64,000 nucleotides of DNA from Molossus alvarezi (lineage: Eukaryota > Chordata > Mammalia > Chiroptera > Molossidae), in assembly GCA_037176705.1 (NCBI GenBank), contig CM073885.1:161748290-161812289 (forward strand), written 5' to 3'. Position 1 is the first letter of the stretch. Each line of letters starts with the position of its first letter. A program made the position numbers and the translations under genes. This document shows positions 1 to 10,872 of the stretch, in pieces. The notes under the pieces were generated by a model. The model ran no database searches, was not told the origin of the DNA, and saw only the letters and a list, made by a program, of their open reading frames with translations.

Positions 1-600
1 CACTAATTCTAATTCAGTAAGCCGGCTCCAATCTGTTAGCGATTCTTGTTATCTCCACCTATCACTGGTCATCAGGCTCCTTTCTATTTTGTCACTTCTC
101 ACCTGGATCACTGCTATTGCCTACTGACTTCTCAGCCTCCACTTGGACTCCCAACTACAGTCCATTCTCCCCAAACAGCCAGGACAGCCTCCATAATCAA
201 GAGCACTTCACAGCCCTGCTCAATATCCACCAAAGGTTTCCCATCAAACAAAGAAAAATGTAATGTCTTCCCATGGCCTGCCTGCTTCAGGGCCCTATAA
301 GATAGGACACTGCCCTTCTATGTCCTCATGTCCTACATTCTTTTTCTCATTCCACACTCTGAGGACACTGGCCACACCTCACTGTTGCTTGAACACACAA
401 AACATGGTCCCCTCTGCTTACAAGGCCAGAGCCCCTCACCCTCCTCAATTCAGTCAGGTCATGATTCAATTGTTTCCTCTTTAAAAAGGCTCTTCTGGAT
501 TGGACCCTCTAATATAGCAAGCCGCTGTAATCTCTTTATCTCTTTACCCTGCTTCATCTTGGTATTTACTACTACCTGAAATATTCATCTTTTAAAAAAC
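1..600 (+). repeat. Old L2-like LINE fragment, also at about 50,190-50,790
   Basis: Text such as CTCTTCTGGATTGGACC, CTTTACCCTGCTTCAT and GGTATTTACTACTACCTGA resembles the 3' region of L2. The same sequence occurs in copy 2, so it predates the duplication. No gene is seen; the open frames here lack coding support. Confidence 0.5.
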
Positions 601-1384
601 ACTCATTTAAAAAATATTTATGTCTTCCTCAGCATAATACAAGCTCCATAAAAGCAAAAACTTTATTCAACCAGGTCTCTCCTCCCTCCTCAGCACTGAG
701 CTCTCTTAGGACCATCAGCACGAAAGGGGGAGTCTCAGGATTGGGTGACAATGGTGGGGAAACCAGGACAAAATAATAAAAAGCAAAGATGAGTGAGGTT
801 CAAGAAAGAGAGTGAGGTCAAAATGCTAAATGTGGATCATAATTTCCTACCTCCAGCTCACATTCAGGCTGTTCCACACATTCAGATGATTCCTAGAGAT
901 CGCACTCTGCTGTCTCCCAGGTGCATCAAGCTTGATTTGTCTACAAAGGACTCCCCTCTCTCAGCCCAGACACTCTCCTTCCATACTACTGAGCTCTCCA
1001 CATGGAAGCACCCTCCTGCCTTAACCGCCACCTGCTAAGCCCTCCTGGTGGCTGGCAGCTCCATGGAAAGGCCTGTGTCTGATCCAGTGTCCACGAGGGG
1101 TCTCTAGTCAGAAGCACAGTGGCCTCTCCAAAATTTTACCTGAATACTGAAGGAGGAGGCACTGACCTAAGGATTTGTTCCCTCCCGACCATGCAGTACA
1201 CTTTCCCCTTTAGGACTGCTGGGGACAGGGCCACTTCTCACTAGAATAGAACTATTTATTCCAAAGGAAAAACTCTTCCCATAGGAATTCTGTATGAATG
1301 ACACAAAGGTCCTCGCACAACCCATTCAGGAACTATAATCCCTGGCAACATCACAGGCAGGCACAGGAGAACAGCAGGGATGGA

Positions 1385-1525
1385 TTTACACCCATCATCC
1401 AAGGAACAGAGAATTCAGGGCTCCGGTTCTCAATCAGGACACTGTCAGAACTGCCTGGGGATACAGCCTGGGATGCAGCTCAGACCTACACTGAATCAGT
1501 CACTGCCCAGGAACCAGATGGTTTG
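1385..1525. repeat. hAT-Charlie-like DNA transposon fossil; partner at 52,205-52,345
   Basis: The phrases GGTTCTCAATCAGGACACTG, GAACTGCCTGGGGATACAG and CAGACCTACACTGAATCAGT are typical of MER5-group elements. It is shared by both duplicates and therefore older than the duplication. Confidence 0.45.
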
Positions 1526-1838
1526 TTATTGCCCTTTATGCCTGTCAGCACACCTTGTACGTGTGCATGTGTGTGCACTGCATGTGCTCGGGTCTCCTGA
1601 GGGGTGGAGGCAAAAACTAGAACTTTCTTTTGCTGCCGTGAATAGCAGGTGTTTTGTGATGAGAAAAGCAAGGACATTGGAAATCATAATGATTATTAAC
1701 CTCAAATGTGTGTATTTCACATTCTTGCATGGGTGTCTCTAAAAAAGTTTGGATTATTTTTTCAGGAACCTACTTTTATTTGATCACACCCCAAGGACAA
1801 GGCAGGAAAGATACTTCCTGAAAAAAGAACTATCTTAC

Positions 1839-1955
1839 CAAAGTTGTTATCGCAAATTGACCCGTTAGACAAAAGGCATCGAAAAGAGGCCGAATGAAAC
1901 TGTAAATAGATTCGGGATCAGGATTATGATAATATTCCTCTGGATCCATTTCTTC
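1839..1955 (-). CDS. Gene A exon A5, first cyclin-box helices
   Basis: This 117-base, phase-0 exon encodes EEMDPEEYYHNPDPESIYSF followed by IRPLFDAFCLTGQFAITTL. It keeps the HNP motif of cyclin Y (KHNPEQ), which gene B has changed to HRCP. The acceptor is CTCCTTTCAG and the donor GTAAGA. The next exon should lie beyond the left edge. Confidence 0.9.
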
Positions 1956-2730
1956 CTGAAAGGAGAAAATGCAATGTAAGAATCCCGTGAAGAAAAACAC
2001 TTAAGTACTTCTACGGTGGCAATTTTCTAATTGTGCCCACATGTCCCTGAACATAATTTTCAATGGGTGACCTGTGTTTTACCACCACTCGTTAATGATA
2101 AATACAGGCACAACCTCAGAAAACTTATGTGTTCCTTTCCACCTTCCCTACAAAATTCTATCTAAATATAAACTAGCTTTAGGCTCAAAAGTCTTGTTGA
2201 TTGCCCTGGTCTACTGCTCTGGGGTCAGCTCTGAATATATACTCTCAGTAACCGGCAGGCGCTGAGGCTGGGCCCTGCTGCACAGCGTCACAGCCACACA
2301 TCGCTGCAGAGCCTCTGGAGGGGGAGCAGAACAGTCTGGTCATTCCAGTTTGTTCAGAATTTAAAGAGTTAAGTTTCTTCATAGAGGTCTTAACATATCT
2401 TAGGTTTATTTACAAATATTTACTAGTTTGATGCTACTGAAAATTATCTTTTAAAAAGTTGCAATTTTTTGTTTTGGGGCATGTTTACTCTCCCTAGCTC
2501 ACTAATTATACAGGACTGCAACTCAGCTTTACTGACATTTTTCTTACACAACATTCCCTTTGTAAAATAATTAAATACAACATGGGGTGGAAAGAAAACA
2601 AAAGAAAATAATTTTGACTCCAAGCTAGAGGGAGTAATTCTCTTCCAGTAATGAATTTCAAAGCAAATCAGCATGAAATAAACATGACTGTATGAGAGAA
2701 AAATACAACCTCCATACAACGGAAACTTAC

Positions 2731-2785
2731 TGTATATGACGGATACAAGTACTCCTCAAAAATATCCTTGGTTTTGTTTGAATCT
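2731..2785 (-). CDS. Gene A exon A4
   Basis: This 55-base exon encodes DSNKTKDIFEEYLYPSYT after completing an Arg codon. The acceptor is TTTTATAG and the donor GTAAGT. Against B4 it has four amino-acid changes and one extra codon near the 3' end. Confidence 0.88.
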
Positions 2786-3219
2786 CTATAAAATAAGAAC
2801 ATGCATTTAAAAAATGAATCCAAAAATTTTACTGTCTTCAGAGCAGGTCTGCTGGGAGTAGACAGAGGGATGGAGGGAAAAGCTAAACCTCGAACACGGT
2901 CCTTCTACACATTCTCAGATTCTGTAAGAATTTTCTGACCTCTTTTTACTCAGCCATGAAATTCTAGAAAATCTTTTCTACACTAACCAGCAAAGTTCCC
3001 TTTATAAGCACTGACCCTCCCTGATAGGCAATGCGGGTCAAGCAAATCTATTTCCAGCCCCTGAGCTCACACTGGAATACAGCAGAACATTGATGAGGCA
3101 GCAGTGCTGGGCAATCGTGCAGTAAAAGTGAGATTCATGCTTTTTCCCTGTATTGTTTTTTTCTTATTTGTTCACTATATTATATTCTTATCTTGTCTCA
3201 TTTAAATAGTTTGAGTTAA

Positions 3220-3463
3220 GCCCTGGCTGGTTTGACTCAGCACTAGAGTGTCGGCTCATGGACCAAAGAGTTCCAGGTTCCATTCTGACCAAGGGCACGT
3301 ACCTCAGTTGCGGTTCATCCCTGGCCCTGGTCAGGGTCATGTGGGAGGCAACCAATCAATGTGTTCCTCTCACGCCAATGTTTCTCTCTCTCTCCCTCTC
3401 TTCCTCTCACTCAGTATGGAGATAAATAAAAGAATATCCTCAGGGGAAGATTTAAAAATAAAA
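3220..3463 (+). repeat. VES SINE
   Basis: Starts GCCCTGGCTGGTTTGACTCAG and ends TCCTCAGGGGAAGAT plus an A-rich tail. Target-site duplication ATAGTTTGAGTTA / ATAGTTTGAATTA at 3202-3219 and 3464-3480. The unoccupied site is visible in copy 2 near 53,945-53,965. Confidence 0.93.
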
Positions 3464-3639
3464 ATAAATAGTTTGAATTAAAAATGCCTTTTTATTTTAA
3501 AAGTGATCAGTCTATTGAAAAACATTTTTAAATTGATTTTACAGAAGTAAAATGAGAGTGTGAGACAGAGAGAGAAAAAGACAGAAACATTGATTGGCTG
3601 CCTTCCACACATGCCCTGACCAGGGTTCAGACCTGCCAC

Positions 3640-3810
3640 CTGGGTGTTTTGCACACCTCTGGGGTTACCCTAGACCATCTTCAGGAGACCCATGATGCCA
3701 AAACTATTTTTATAGAAATAGTAAGGCACTGCCTGCTTTTACACTGACATCTGCAATAACTGTATAAAAGCAAAAGTCAGTAAAACGATCTCTGAGCATG
3801 ACTCAAGCAG
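3640..3810. repeat. Old DNA-transposon-like fragment; partner at 54,225-54,400
   Basis: The segment from the CTCTGGGGTTACCCTAGACC region to GTATAAAAGCAAAAGTCAGT is present in both duplicates and resembles hAT-Charlie fossils. Family assignment is from memory of the consensus only. Confidence 0.35.
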
Positions 3811-4799
3811 GAGTACCACACTGTATGCTCAGCCATTCTATTCTTCACTGACACCTGTTGTTGAAAAATGTTCTGTTCTACTTAAGAACATCTTTGATAA
3901 AGCAGTAAAAATGAATAATGGTAGTATCCTTGATTCTCCTCTTTATATGCTGATCAGTGGAAAGCATGCATCCAGCGCTTCTGCATACTGAAACGTGGCT
4001 GTTTAGAGGAAAAGCACTTGTGACTTAGCTGTGAGTTGAATAAGCTACATTTTTTATAGAATAACATTTCTGTGTGAGAGTACAACTGTCATTCTCTCAA
4101 AACTGAAAAGTGAGCCTGTCACTCAAGAAAAATAACTTGTATACTTGTTGTCAATGACATAATTCAAGCTAACATGCTACAAATCAAGATGGAGAAAACG
4201 TGTAGCATTTTGTGAGCTTTACAGCTTTTCAATAGTTAAAGGCTTTTCTGGTAAGACTGGTGGTGATACAATACTAACAAAAGTGAGTCTGAACACAGTA
4301 TAAAGAAATGTAAACCAATACTTTGCAAATGAGCAATGTATAATATTATTAAAAAATTAATTACAAGTAAAGAGATTCACTCAGCATACTAGATATATGA
4401 ATGGGTAGTAATTTAACACAGACCTTACTACAAGATCATGTATATGATTTAAAATTCCATTGTAACTAATTTAAGAAACTAGCACTTCTGCCCTTTTGCT
4501 ACAATATCAAAGAATATTCACAGTTACCTGAAGGCTTTAAAAATACAAACTATCCTAGCTATAAAGGTACATGAGGGTGGGTTTTCTCTATATTGTTTCT
4601 TTAAAACAAATTATTCAGATGACTGAAGTAATGACAAATGATTGAAGACAGGGTATACATGAAAACCAGCTATCTTCTACTAAACCAGACACAAAGAGAT
4701 TTGTAAAATGTAAATAAATGACACAATTTCCACTCAACAGTTTCATTATAAAAAACAATTCTATCTTTTAAATGAAAATTATGTAAATAAAAAATTATA

Positions 4800-5000
4800 G
4801 TTCCCAATCAGGGGTGATTTTGTCCCCTGGGAATCATTTGGCCAAGGTTGGAGACAGTTGTTGCTTTCACCATGTGGCATGGGAAGAGGGTACTATTGCA
4901 TCTAGTGAGTAGAACCCAGGGAGGCTGCTAAACATTCTATGATGACAAGGTCATCCGCCACAACAAGGAATTATCCAGCTCAAAATTTCTCAGTGCTATA
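4800..5000 (+). repeat. MER20-like hAT fossil; partner at 55,915-56,110
   Basis: Contains GATTTTGTCCCCTGGGAATC, CATCTAGTGAGTAGAACCCA and GGAGGCTGCTAAACATTC, hallmark phrases of a widespread mammalian hAT-Charlie element. Both duplicates carry it, so it predates the duplication. Confidence 0.6.
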
Positions 5001-5259
5001 AAAAAAACATGTTCCAAGATACAAGGACTTATTTTTCAATTCTCAATTTTAATCTCTAATACAGAAAATATCAATATAATACACATAAACAAACATCCTA
5101 AGGGATCCTCAATAACCTTAAAGCCATCGATTCACTTCAATAATGTAGTCAAAGCACTCTATGGCTTACTCCAATAATGTCTGTAGTTATTACCTAACAC
5201 TATACCTTATGTCTTGTAAGTTTATTAGCTAGAATAACAAGATAGGTTTTAAAACTCAC

Positions 5260-5295
5260 CTGTTCTTAATGTGGTAATATATTGCTATAGCCAGG
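5260..5295 (-). CDS. Gene A exon A3
   Basis: This 36-base micro-exon encodes LAIAIYYHIKNR, the cyclin-Y signature. It is flanked by a pyrimidine-rich CTTCCACAG acceptor and a GTGAGT donor, with the same length and phase as B3. Confidence 0.9.
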
Positions 5296-6204
5296 CTGTG
5301 GAAGAAAAAAAAAATTGTAACAACTGATTTTATGTGAGGTCTGATGACATGTCTGAAAAGGGGTTGTGGTGGGGGAAGACCTGCCCAGCTGCCCAGTGGC
5401 CATGGAATCCTCACTCAGAACAGCACATGGGCACTTTTCACCTTGTTGGAGTTCTTTGCCTTTTAACAAACTTAGAAAAACCAAAATACTACGGAATGTG
5501 CTGTCAGAAAACACGTTATTACACATCTCCCCTGTCATTTGCCTTCTACCCACAAAACCTTTCATCCTGCACAAGTCACATCTATCTGTACACATGCATG
5601 AATTTAAGTCACACAGTAGCTTTTCCACCTACCCACCCATTTTCCATCTTTTCCCTGAAGGTAAATAAAATGCTCCATACCAAATAAAATCAATTATTTA
5701 ATAAAATCACTTTTACATAATTATGAGAAAATGTAATGGCAGATATAAGAACACACCACACCAGTAGGTCTAACTCTCCTAAAATAAGCAGTGCTAACAA
5801 GGCAGCATAAGAGGACACAGTGTAATATTAATAACATTTCCAAATTAGTTTAAAAAAATCTTTATTGAGCAGATGTCTGTCCTCAGCTACAGTGTAAGGT
5901 ACCGTGTTCCTAAGGTATTCACAGACGCTGCACACTAGGAAACAAAGGGGGGCTGTCAGTCAAGTGATGTGCTTTTCCTCTTTGCTCCCAGTGTCTAAAA
6001 TGAAGCTCAAAATAAGTGAGAAAAAGCAAATCTGAATTTTATAAGTAGGTCTACAGAATATTAGCACTTGTACAAAGACCTATAATATTGTTAGCATCAA
6101 AGGTGGGTACTTCTATAGTGCTTCAAACAGTTTCATCTTGTTGATTTTAAAAAACAGAATTTGAACCATGTAAGTTGAAAAGAATAAATGGATTTGTGAT
6201 GACA

Positions 6205-6475
6205 CTTAATCCAACAACCCATTTCAAGATGAGGTGACCAGGTCTTAAAACTGACTTGCTCAAGGTCCCCAGCAGTGAGCAGTTCTCTTTCTCCTGCGCT
6301 CTCACCGGGCAGTGTGCCGCCCCAGCTCGGCTGAATATGGGGTCATAAGAGGAGCTTTAAACACGACCAGGCTTCACCTTCAGAGGACCTGACTTAACTG
6401 GCACTGGGTGTGACTTGGGTCATTTTTAAAGCTTCCCAGGTGACGGCAGTGTGCAGCAAGTTTGAGAACACATAA
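6205..6475. repeat. MIR-like and MER5A-like fossils; partners at 57,590-57,845
   Basis: CCATTTCAAGATGAGGTGAC followed by GACTTGCTCAAGGTCC resembles the MIR core. TTTTTAAAGCTTCCCAGGTG then TGCAGCAAGTTTGAGAACAC resembles a MER5A end. Both occur at the equivalent place in copy 2. Confidence 0.55.
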
Positions 6476-6649
6476 GTTAGGGTTAAAATCAGAATCAGCC
6501 TGGATGCTTTTCTCCACATAGTTATGCCTCCCACCCACCCTTAGCTGATCAAAAAGCCTGTGAGAGTGAGAGAGTGTGTGGGGGAGTGGACGTGGAATGC
6601 CTGTGTTTAGACACTTAGATTTTGAAAGAAGTCGCATCAGTGACTCTAA

Positions 6650-7685
6650 TAAGGCTCACCCACCCCATTCAGAACAATGCTCTACTAACCCACAATAAAC
6701 AATTTTTTCTAAACCATTTCTAAAAGCTAATTAGCTGTGTTAACTTTCTCACTACACCTTTATTTTACCAACAATAAATGTACTGAATGATCATTTTCAA
6801 AACATAATGAGAGCAAGTTAAAACTTATTGTGCATCCAAAAATTAGACTAATTTGAAGAAGAAAAGCGTAACGTGTACTGGTCTGAGGAAGGTCCATCTC
6901 TGAATCTACTTTTGAATTATATGCTGTAAAAGCACAATCTTTTGAATTCAAAAGAAGCTATGGAATGCAGCCAGAGTGGAGTTGTTTGCACCCATAAATT
7001 TAGTGTCCCAGCTGAATAAAAACCTCCAGTGATTATGCGATAGGTGCCAAGGCTCAGGACTTAGACAGGGACAGGGCTCAATTTTTGGTGAAACAATTTG
7101 ATCTCAACTACTGTTATAAGTGAGAGAAGTTACATTATTATGATTGTGAACTTGTAATTCAAGTACTTGTAATTAAAGAAGAAGTTACTGATCGTTTAGT
7201 TAGCAGAAAAGCTGGTACAATAGAAACAAAATTAAGTTTAGAAACAAATTATGTTTTTAGAACTGAAAAATAAAATTAGGATTGAGAAAATTCATATTTT
7301 CACGGAGCAGTTCCCAAACTGTGCTCTGGGAAAACAACACTCACATCCCAGGGAGATGCTGACAATGTTCCTTGGACAACCCAGGGAATTCAGGAAGCTC
7401 TGCATCCCATTTTGGTTTCATTTCAGTCTTCAAGAAGCTTGAAAGTTTCATCTTAGGATGTTTGTTTTTAAAGAGTGTCTCCAACTGTGGCCTATGTGGT
7501 GCTTGCAGAACTTAAGGAACAGTTTATCTCATCGTAACACTGTTGTGTTGCTTCAGTGTAAATCTACCTGTGGCTGTGTTTCCACAACCTCACCACTTTC
7601 ATTTTTTTCTGCTGTGATTTTCTTCTATAAGGATTGATATAGTGTCTTGAAGACTTATTGATATATCTCTACACATACATGATAA
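6650..7685. other. About 1-kb segment present only in duplicate copy 1
   Basis: Copy 2 runs directly from GGCATCAGTGATAACA to AATTTAATACATCTATAA near 58,010-58,030. In copy 1 the same flanks are about 1035 bases apart. The extra sequence has no evident gene; part (7300-7400) resembles an old hAT fossil. It may be a deletion in copy 2 or an insertion in copy 1. Confidence 0.6.
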
Positions 7686-7783
7686 TTAAATTTAATACAT
7701 CTATAAAATTAAAACCTCAGTTGAACAAATTTTATCCACAAAGAAGTTGGCTTTAAAAGTTATTCCTTAACACTGGTTTGATG

Positions 7784-8000
7784 TGCCTGGCTGGTGTGGC
7801 TCAGTGGTTGAGCATTGACCCATGCACCAAGAGGTTGCCAGTTTATTTCCAGTCAGGGCACATGCCCAGGTTGTGGGCCAAATCCCCAGTGCAGGGCATG
7901 CAGGAGGCAGCCAAATGATGTTTTTTCTTATCGATGTTTCTATTTCTCTCTCCCTCTCTTTATAAAATCAATAAAGAAAAAAAAATTTTTTAAAAGAAAA
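7784..8000 (+). repeat. VES-related SINE (GCTGGTGTGGCTCAGTGGTTG subtype)
   Basis: Begins TGCCTGGCTGGTGTGGCTCAG and continues with GAGCATTGACCCATGCACC. Target-site duplication GTTTGATG at 7776-7783 and 8001-8008. Absent from copy 2. Confidence 0.9.
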
Positions 8001-8061
8001 GTTTGATGCATTTTTTCTGAAAGGAGAAGTGAATTTTAATATAAACACAGTATAGAAGAGC

Positions 8062-8304
8062 TCTAGAGAGTTTGGCTCGGCATTGAGAGCATCCGCCTGC
8101 AAACCAGTGGGTCATGGGTTTAGTTCCTGCTAAAAGCATGTACCTAGATTGCAGTTTGTTCCTGGCCCCGGTTGGGTTAGTGTGGGTGGCAGCTGTTCAA
8201 TGTGTCTCTCTCACATTGATGTTTCTCTCTCTCTATTCCCTCCTCTTTCCCTCCTGCTCTATCTGAAGATAAATACAAAAATGTCCTCAGGTGAGGATAA
8301 AAAG
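8062..8304 (+). repeat. VES SINE
   Basis: Reads AGAGAGTTTGGCTCGGCATTG to GTCCTCAGGTGAGGATAAA. Copy 2 lacks it. Confidence 0.88.
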
Positions 8305-8660
8305 ATACATTAGAAGAATAAATATGCAATGGGAGAAACCTGACAAGAGCCAATTAAACCTAAAGGTCGATGCACTCTGGTGCCAGCAGGGGACAAGCTG
8401 TTCCTTCTTCCAGGGGGAGCTTCCAGAGGAGCACACATGGTTGGAGGCCTAGATCCCATAAAGAAATAATTTTTCTAGAAAAATCCAATAAAAAGCACCT
8501 CCTCTTTTACTGTTCAACAATGTCACAACAACAGTACTGCATCAAGTAACTATCAATAAATACATCTGAGGGGATGTTGTATTTGCTAACTGGCATTCCC
8601 TTTTTCCATCCACTCTAAGAGTATAATGGAACCTGAAATCACTATATACTTGACACTAGT

Positions 8661-8902
8661 TTTTTTCTTTTTTCTTTTTTTAAATCCTTAACTGAGGATA
8701 ATTTTCCATTTATCTTTAGATAAAGAGAAAGAGACACAGAGAAACATCAATGTGAGAGAGACACACTGACTCCTTGCCTCCCACATGACCCAACGAGGGC
8801 TGGGACTGAACCACAACTGAGTTATGTGCCCTTGACCAGAATCAAACCCTTGACTCTTTGATCTGTAGCCAGAAAATCTAACCACAAAGCCAAATCAGCC
8901 AG
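8661..8902 (-). repeat. VES SINE, reverse orientation
   Basis: A poly-T run precedes AATCCTTAACTGAGGATAAT, and it ends GCCAAATCAGCCAGG, the inverted VES ends. The empty site is in copy 2 near 58,485. Confidence 0.9.
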
Positions 8903-9026
8903 GATGACAGCAGCTTTTTACCCTGATCACTGAAAAGGACAAACAAATGACTGAAATTACATAGGGAAGGATGCCGGTAGCATAAAGGGTCTGTCAATGA
9001 GCCCTGGGCAACCTATTTGTACTCAC

Positions 9027-9117
9027 GATTGCACAGTGATTATAACACTAGGCTCGGACAGTGTGCTCTCATCTAAAAAGATGGTTGAGCATGAGCTGTG
9101 CTTTTCACGAAGGAGAT
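9027..9117 (-). CDS. Gene A exon A2, KHSSCSTIF motif exon
   Basis: This 91-base exon reads LLREKHSSCSTIFLDESTLS followed by EPSVIITVQ and TC of the next codon. The acceptor is GTGTCTCCAG and the donor GTGAGT. It has one more codon than B2. Joined to A3, the split codon is TC+C (Ser), where gene B has TG+C (Cys, as in cyclin Y). Confidence 0.88.
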
Positions 9118-9769
9118 CTGGAGACACCTGAAGGGGAAGGGAATAGAATAAAATACCACAAGTAAGTGAAACTTATAAAAGTGTGTTTTTTCTTGGATAA
9201 AATGTCAAACAATAAAACATTAAAAATTTTCTTATAATCTGTGAACTGCTGTAGTGTGATATCATGTGCAGCTCTATGTGAAACCCAATAGACAATCCAC
9301 AGACAAGTTTTGAGGAAGAGGTTATGAAATGCTGTCCTTGATCTAGTACCTATAATCCAACATGGCAAATACCTGTGAGAAATTCTTTTTATAATAATGT
9401 AAAACATTTAGCATAAGATTTCAGTGTGTATTTTTTCTTAAGAAATGAAAAGCAGCTGAGATTTCTATTTCTACTATTTATTTTCTACAATAACACATAA
9501 TTCCTTATATAATATTGGAACAAGAGCATTTTGTTGAGGTAAATAAAACCAACAATAAATATTAGTTCAGGAGACAGTGCGGCAAAACAAAGGTAGTTGA
9601 GTCAGAGGTGTGTGTGTGCTTGGCCTGGCCTGTGGCCTACAAGCGGTGAGGTCAGAGGTCTCTCTGGGCCTGTCTCCTTATCAATAGGATAAAAGAGTAT
9701 TGTTTTAAGATTCTCTCACATATGAAAAAGCAGATGAAACAACTCTGAAAATTTAACTCTCCCTTCATG

Positions 9770-10150
9770 TTTGACTAAGACTATCACTACACTACTCAAA
9801 TGGGAACCTCAGAGAACACTTTCCATTATGTTACTACTTCTATCCTCTGAGTTACTTGACACTCATCAGGACCCTGACTCCCTCATGCTGCTCTCTCTGG
9901 CTACGAGGCCTTTTCTTTCTCCTTTTCCCAGCAAACTTTACCCCACTTCCCATCTGCCTCCAGGATGCCTCTGCCAGCAGACACAGCAAAACACCTCCCT
10001 GTCTCTGCACTGGCCCAGTTGGGATGTGGTATCAATTGCTTACAGGGTGTCCCCACCTACAAAGTGAGCTTCTCCAGGAAGGGAGGACTCTTACTCCTCT
10101 TCTACCTCCAGTGCTGAGCACAGAATCTGGGGCAAATTAGAAGTTCTAAA
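9770..10150 (+). repeat. Old L2-like LINE fragment
   Basis: A pyrimidine-rich stretch ends CTACCTCCAGTGCTGAGCAC, the usual L2 3' phrase. The two overlapping open frames here have no coding support. Confidence 0.45.
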
Positions 10151-10272
10151 GTGTCTGACAAATTATTTTAAACTAGTTACAACTGGAAGGTAAATCTTAC
10201 TACAGATACAAATTAAAATTTATCTGCAGTTGCACCAGAGAGGGGACAGTAAATGTTTGAGACCCTCTAGAG

Positions 10273-10462
10273 CAGCGGTTCTCAACCTGTAGGTCATGAC
10301 TTCTTTGGGGGTCGAACAATCTTTCACAGGGGTCACCTAAGACATAACAGTAGCAAAATTACAATTATAAAATAGCAACAAAATAATATTATGGTTGGGA
10401 GTCCCCACAACACGAAGAACTGTATTAAAGAGTCATGGCATTAGGAAGGTTGAGAACCACTG
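10273..10462. mobile_element. 190-bp hAT MITE
   Basis: Terminal inverted repeats CAGCGGTTCTCAACCT and GGTTGAGAACCACTG flank an internal GGGGGTCGAACAATCTTTCA. The 8-bp target duplication is CTCTAGAG (10265-10272) / CTCTCGAG (10463-10470). Too short to encode transposase, so non-autonomous. Not seen in copy 2. Confidence 0.88.
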
Positions 10463-10504
10463 CTCTCGAGAATAGAGTCTCTTTAAAATACTTTAGGAAC
10501 CATA

Positions 10505-10656
10505 AAACTTATATGCATGAATGCATAATCAATGGACATGGACAACAAAGCTGAGGACAAGGCAGGGAGGGAGGGGAAGAAGGGTGTCAATGGGGAAAAG
10601 AGGAGAAACATGTGTAACAAAAATTAAGTAATTAATTAAATTTAAAGAAAAAAGGA
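10505..10656 (+). mobile_element. L1 3' end fragment
   Basis: ATGGACATGGACAACAAAGC through GGGGAAAAGAGGAGAAACAT to TAACAAAAATTAAGTAATTA is the 3' UTR of the same bat L1 family seen at 37,000-37,140. Confidence 0.75.
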
Positions 10657-10663
10657 TTTAATG

Positions 10664-10872
10664 AGTCCAGCCAGTGTGACTTAGCAATAAAGCTTTGGCC
10701 TGCAGACCAATGAGTACCTCAGTTGTGGTTTGTCCCCAGCCCTGGGTTGGGGTCATGTGGAGGCAACAGGTTGATGTGTCTCTCTCACATCAATGTTTCT
10801 CTCTCTCTCTGCTTTTTCTCCCTCCCACTCTATCTGAAGATTAAAAGAAAAATATCTAGGGTGAGGATAAAA
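10664..10872 (+). repeat. VES SINE
   Basis: Starts GTCCAGCCAGTGTGACTTAG and ends TATCTAGGGTGAGGATAAAA. Confidence 0.85.

Larger units (their letters stand above)
1..9117 (-). other. Gene A: second cyclin-Y-like gene, 3' part beyond left edge
   Basis: Four minus-strand exons (9027-9117, 5260-5295, 2731-2785, 1839-1955) are homologues of gene B exons B2-B5 in the same order, orientation and phase. They translate to about 99 residues without a stop. The remaining cyclin-box and C-terminal exons should lie left of position 1, which fits the roughly 50-kb duplication period. The product keeps KHSSCSTIFLDEST, AIYYHIKNRD, DIFEEYLYP and SIYSFIRPLF. All splice borders are canonical and the exons are intact, so this looks like a working gene rather than a pseudogene. 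The 5' exon is not established, because homology to gene B stops near 12.3 kb. Same orientation as gene B, downstream of it. Confidence 0.82.

Noticed and set aside
46..1742. Several 80-120 codon plus-strand frames
   Set aside because: They lie in L2/hAT fossils shared by both duplicates, with no splice or family support.
5266..5687. Overlapping 100-120 codon frames on both strands (also at 56,427-56,762)
   Set aside because: They run across exon A3/B3 into intron sequence in other frames; the true exon is only 36 bases.
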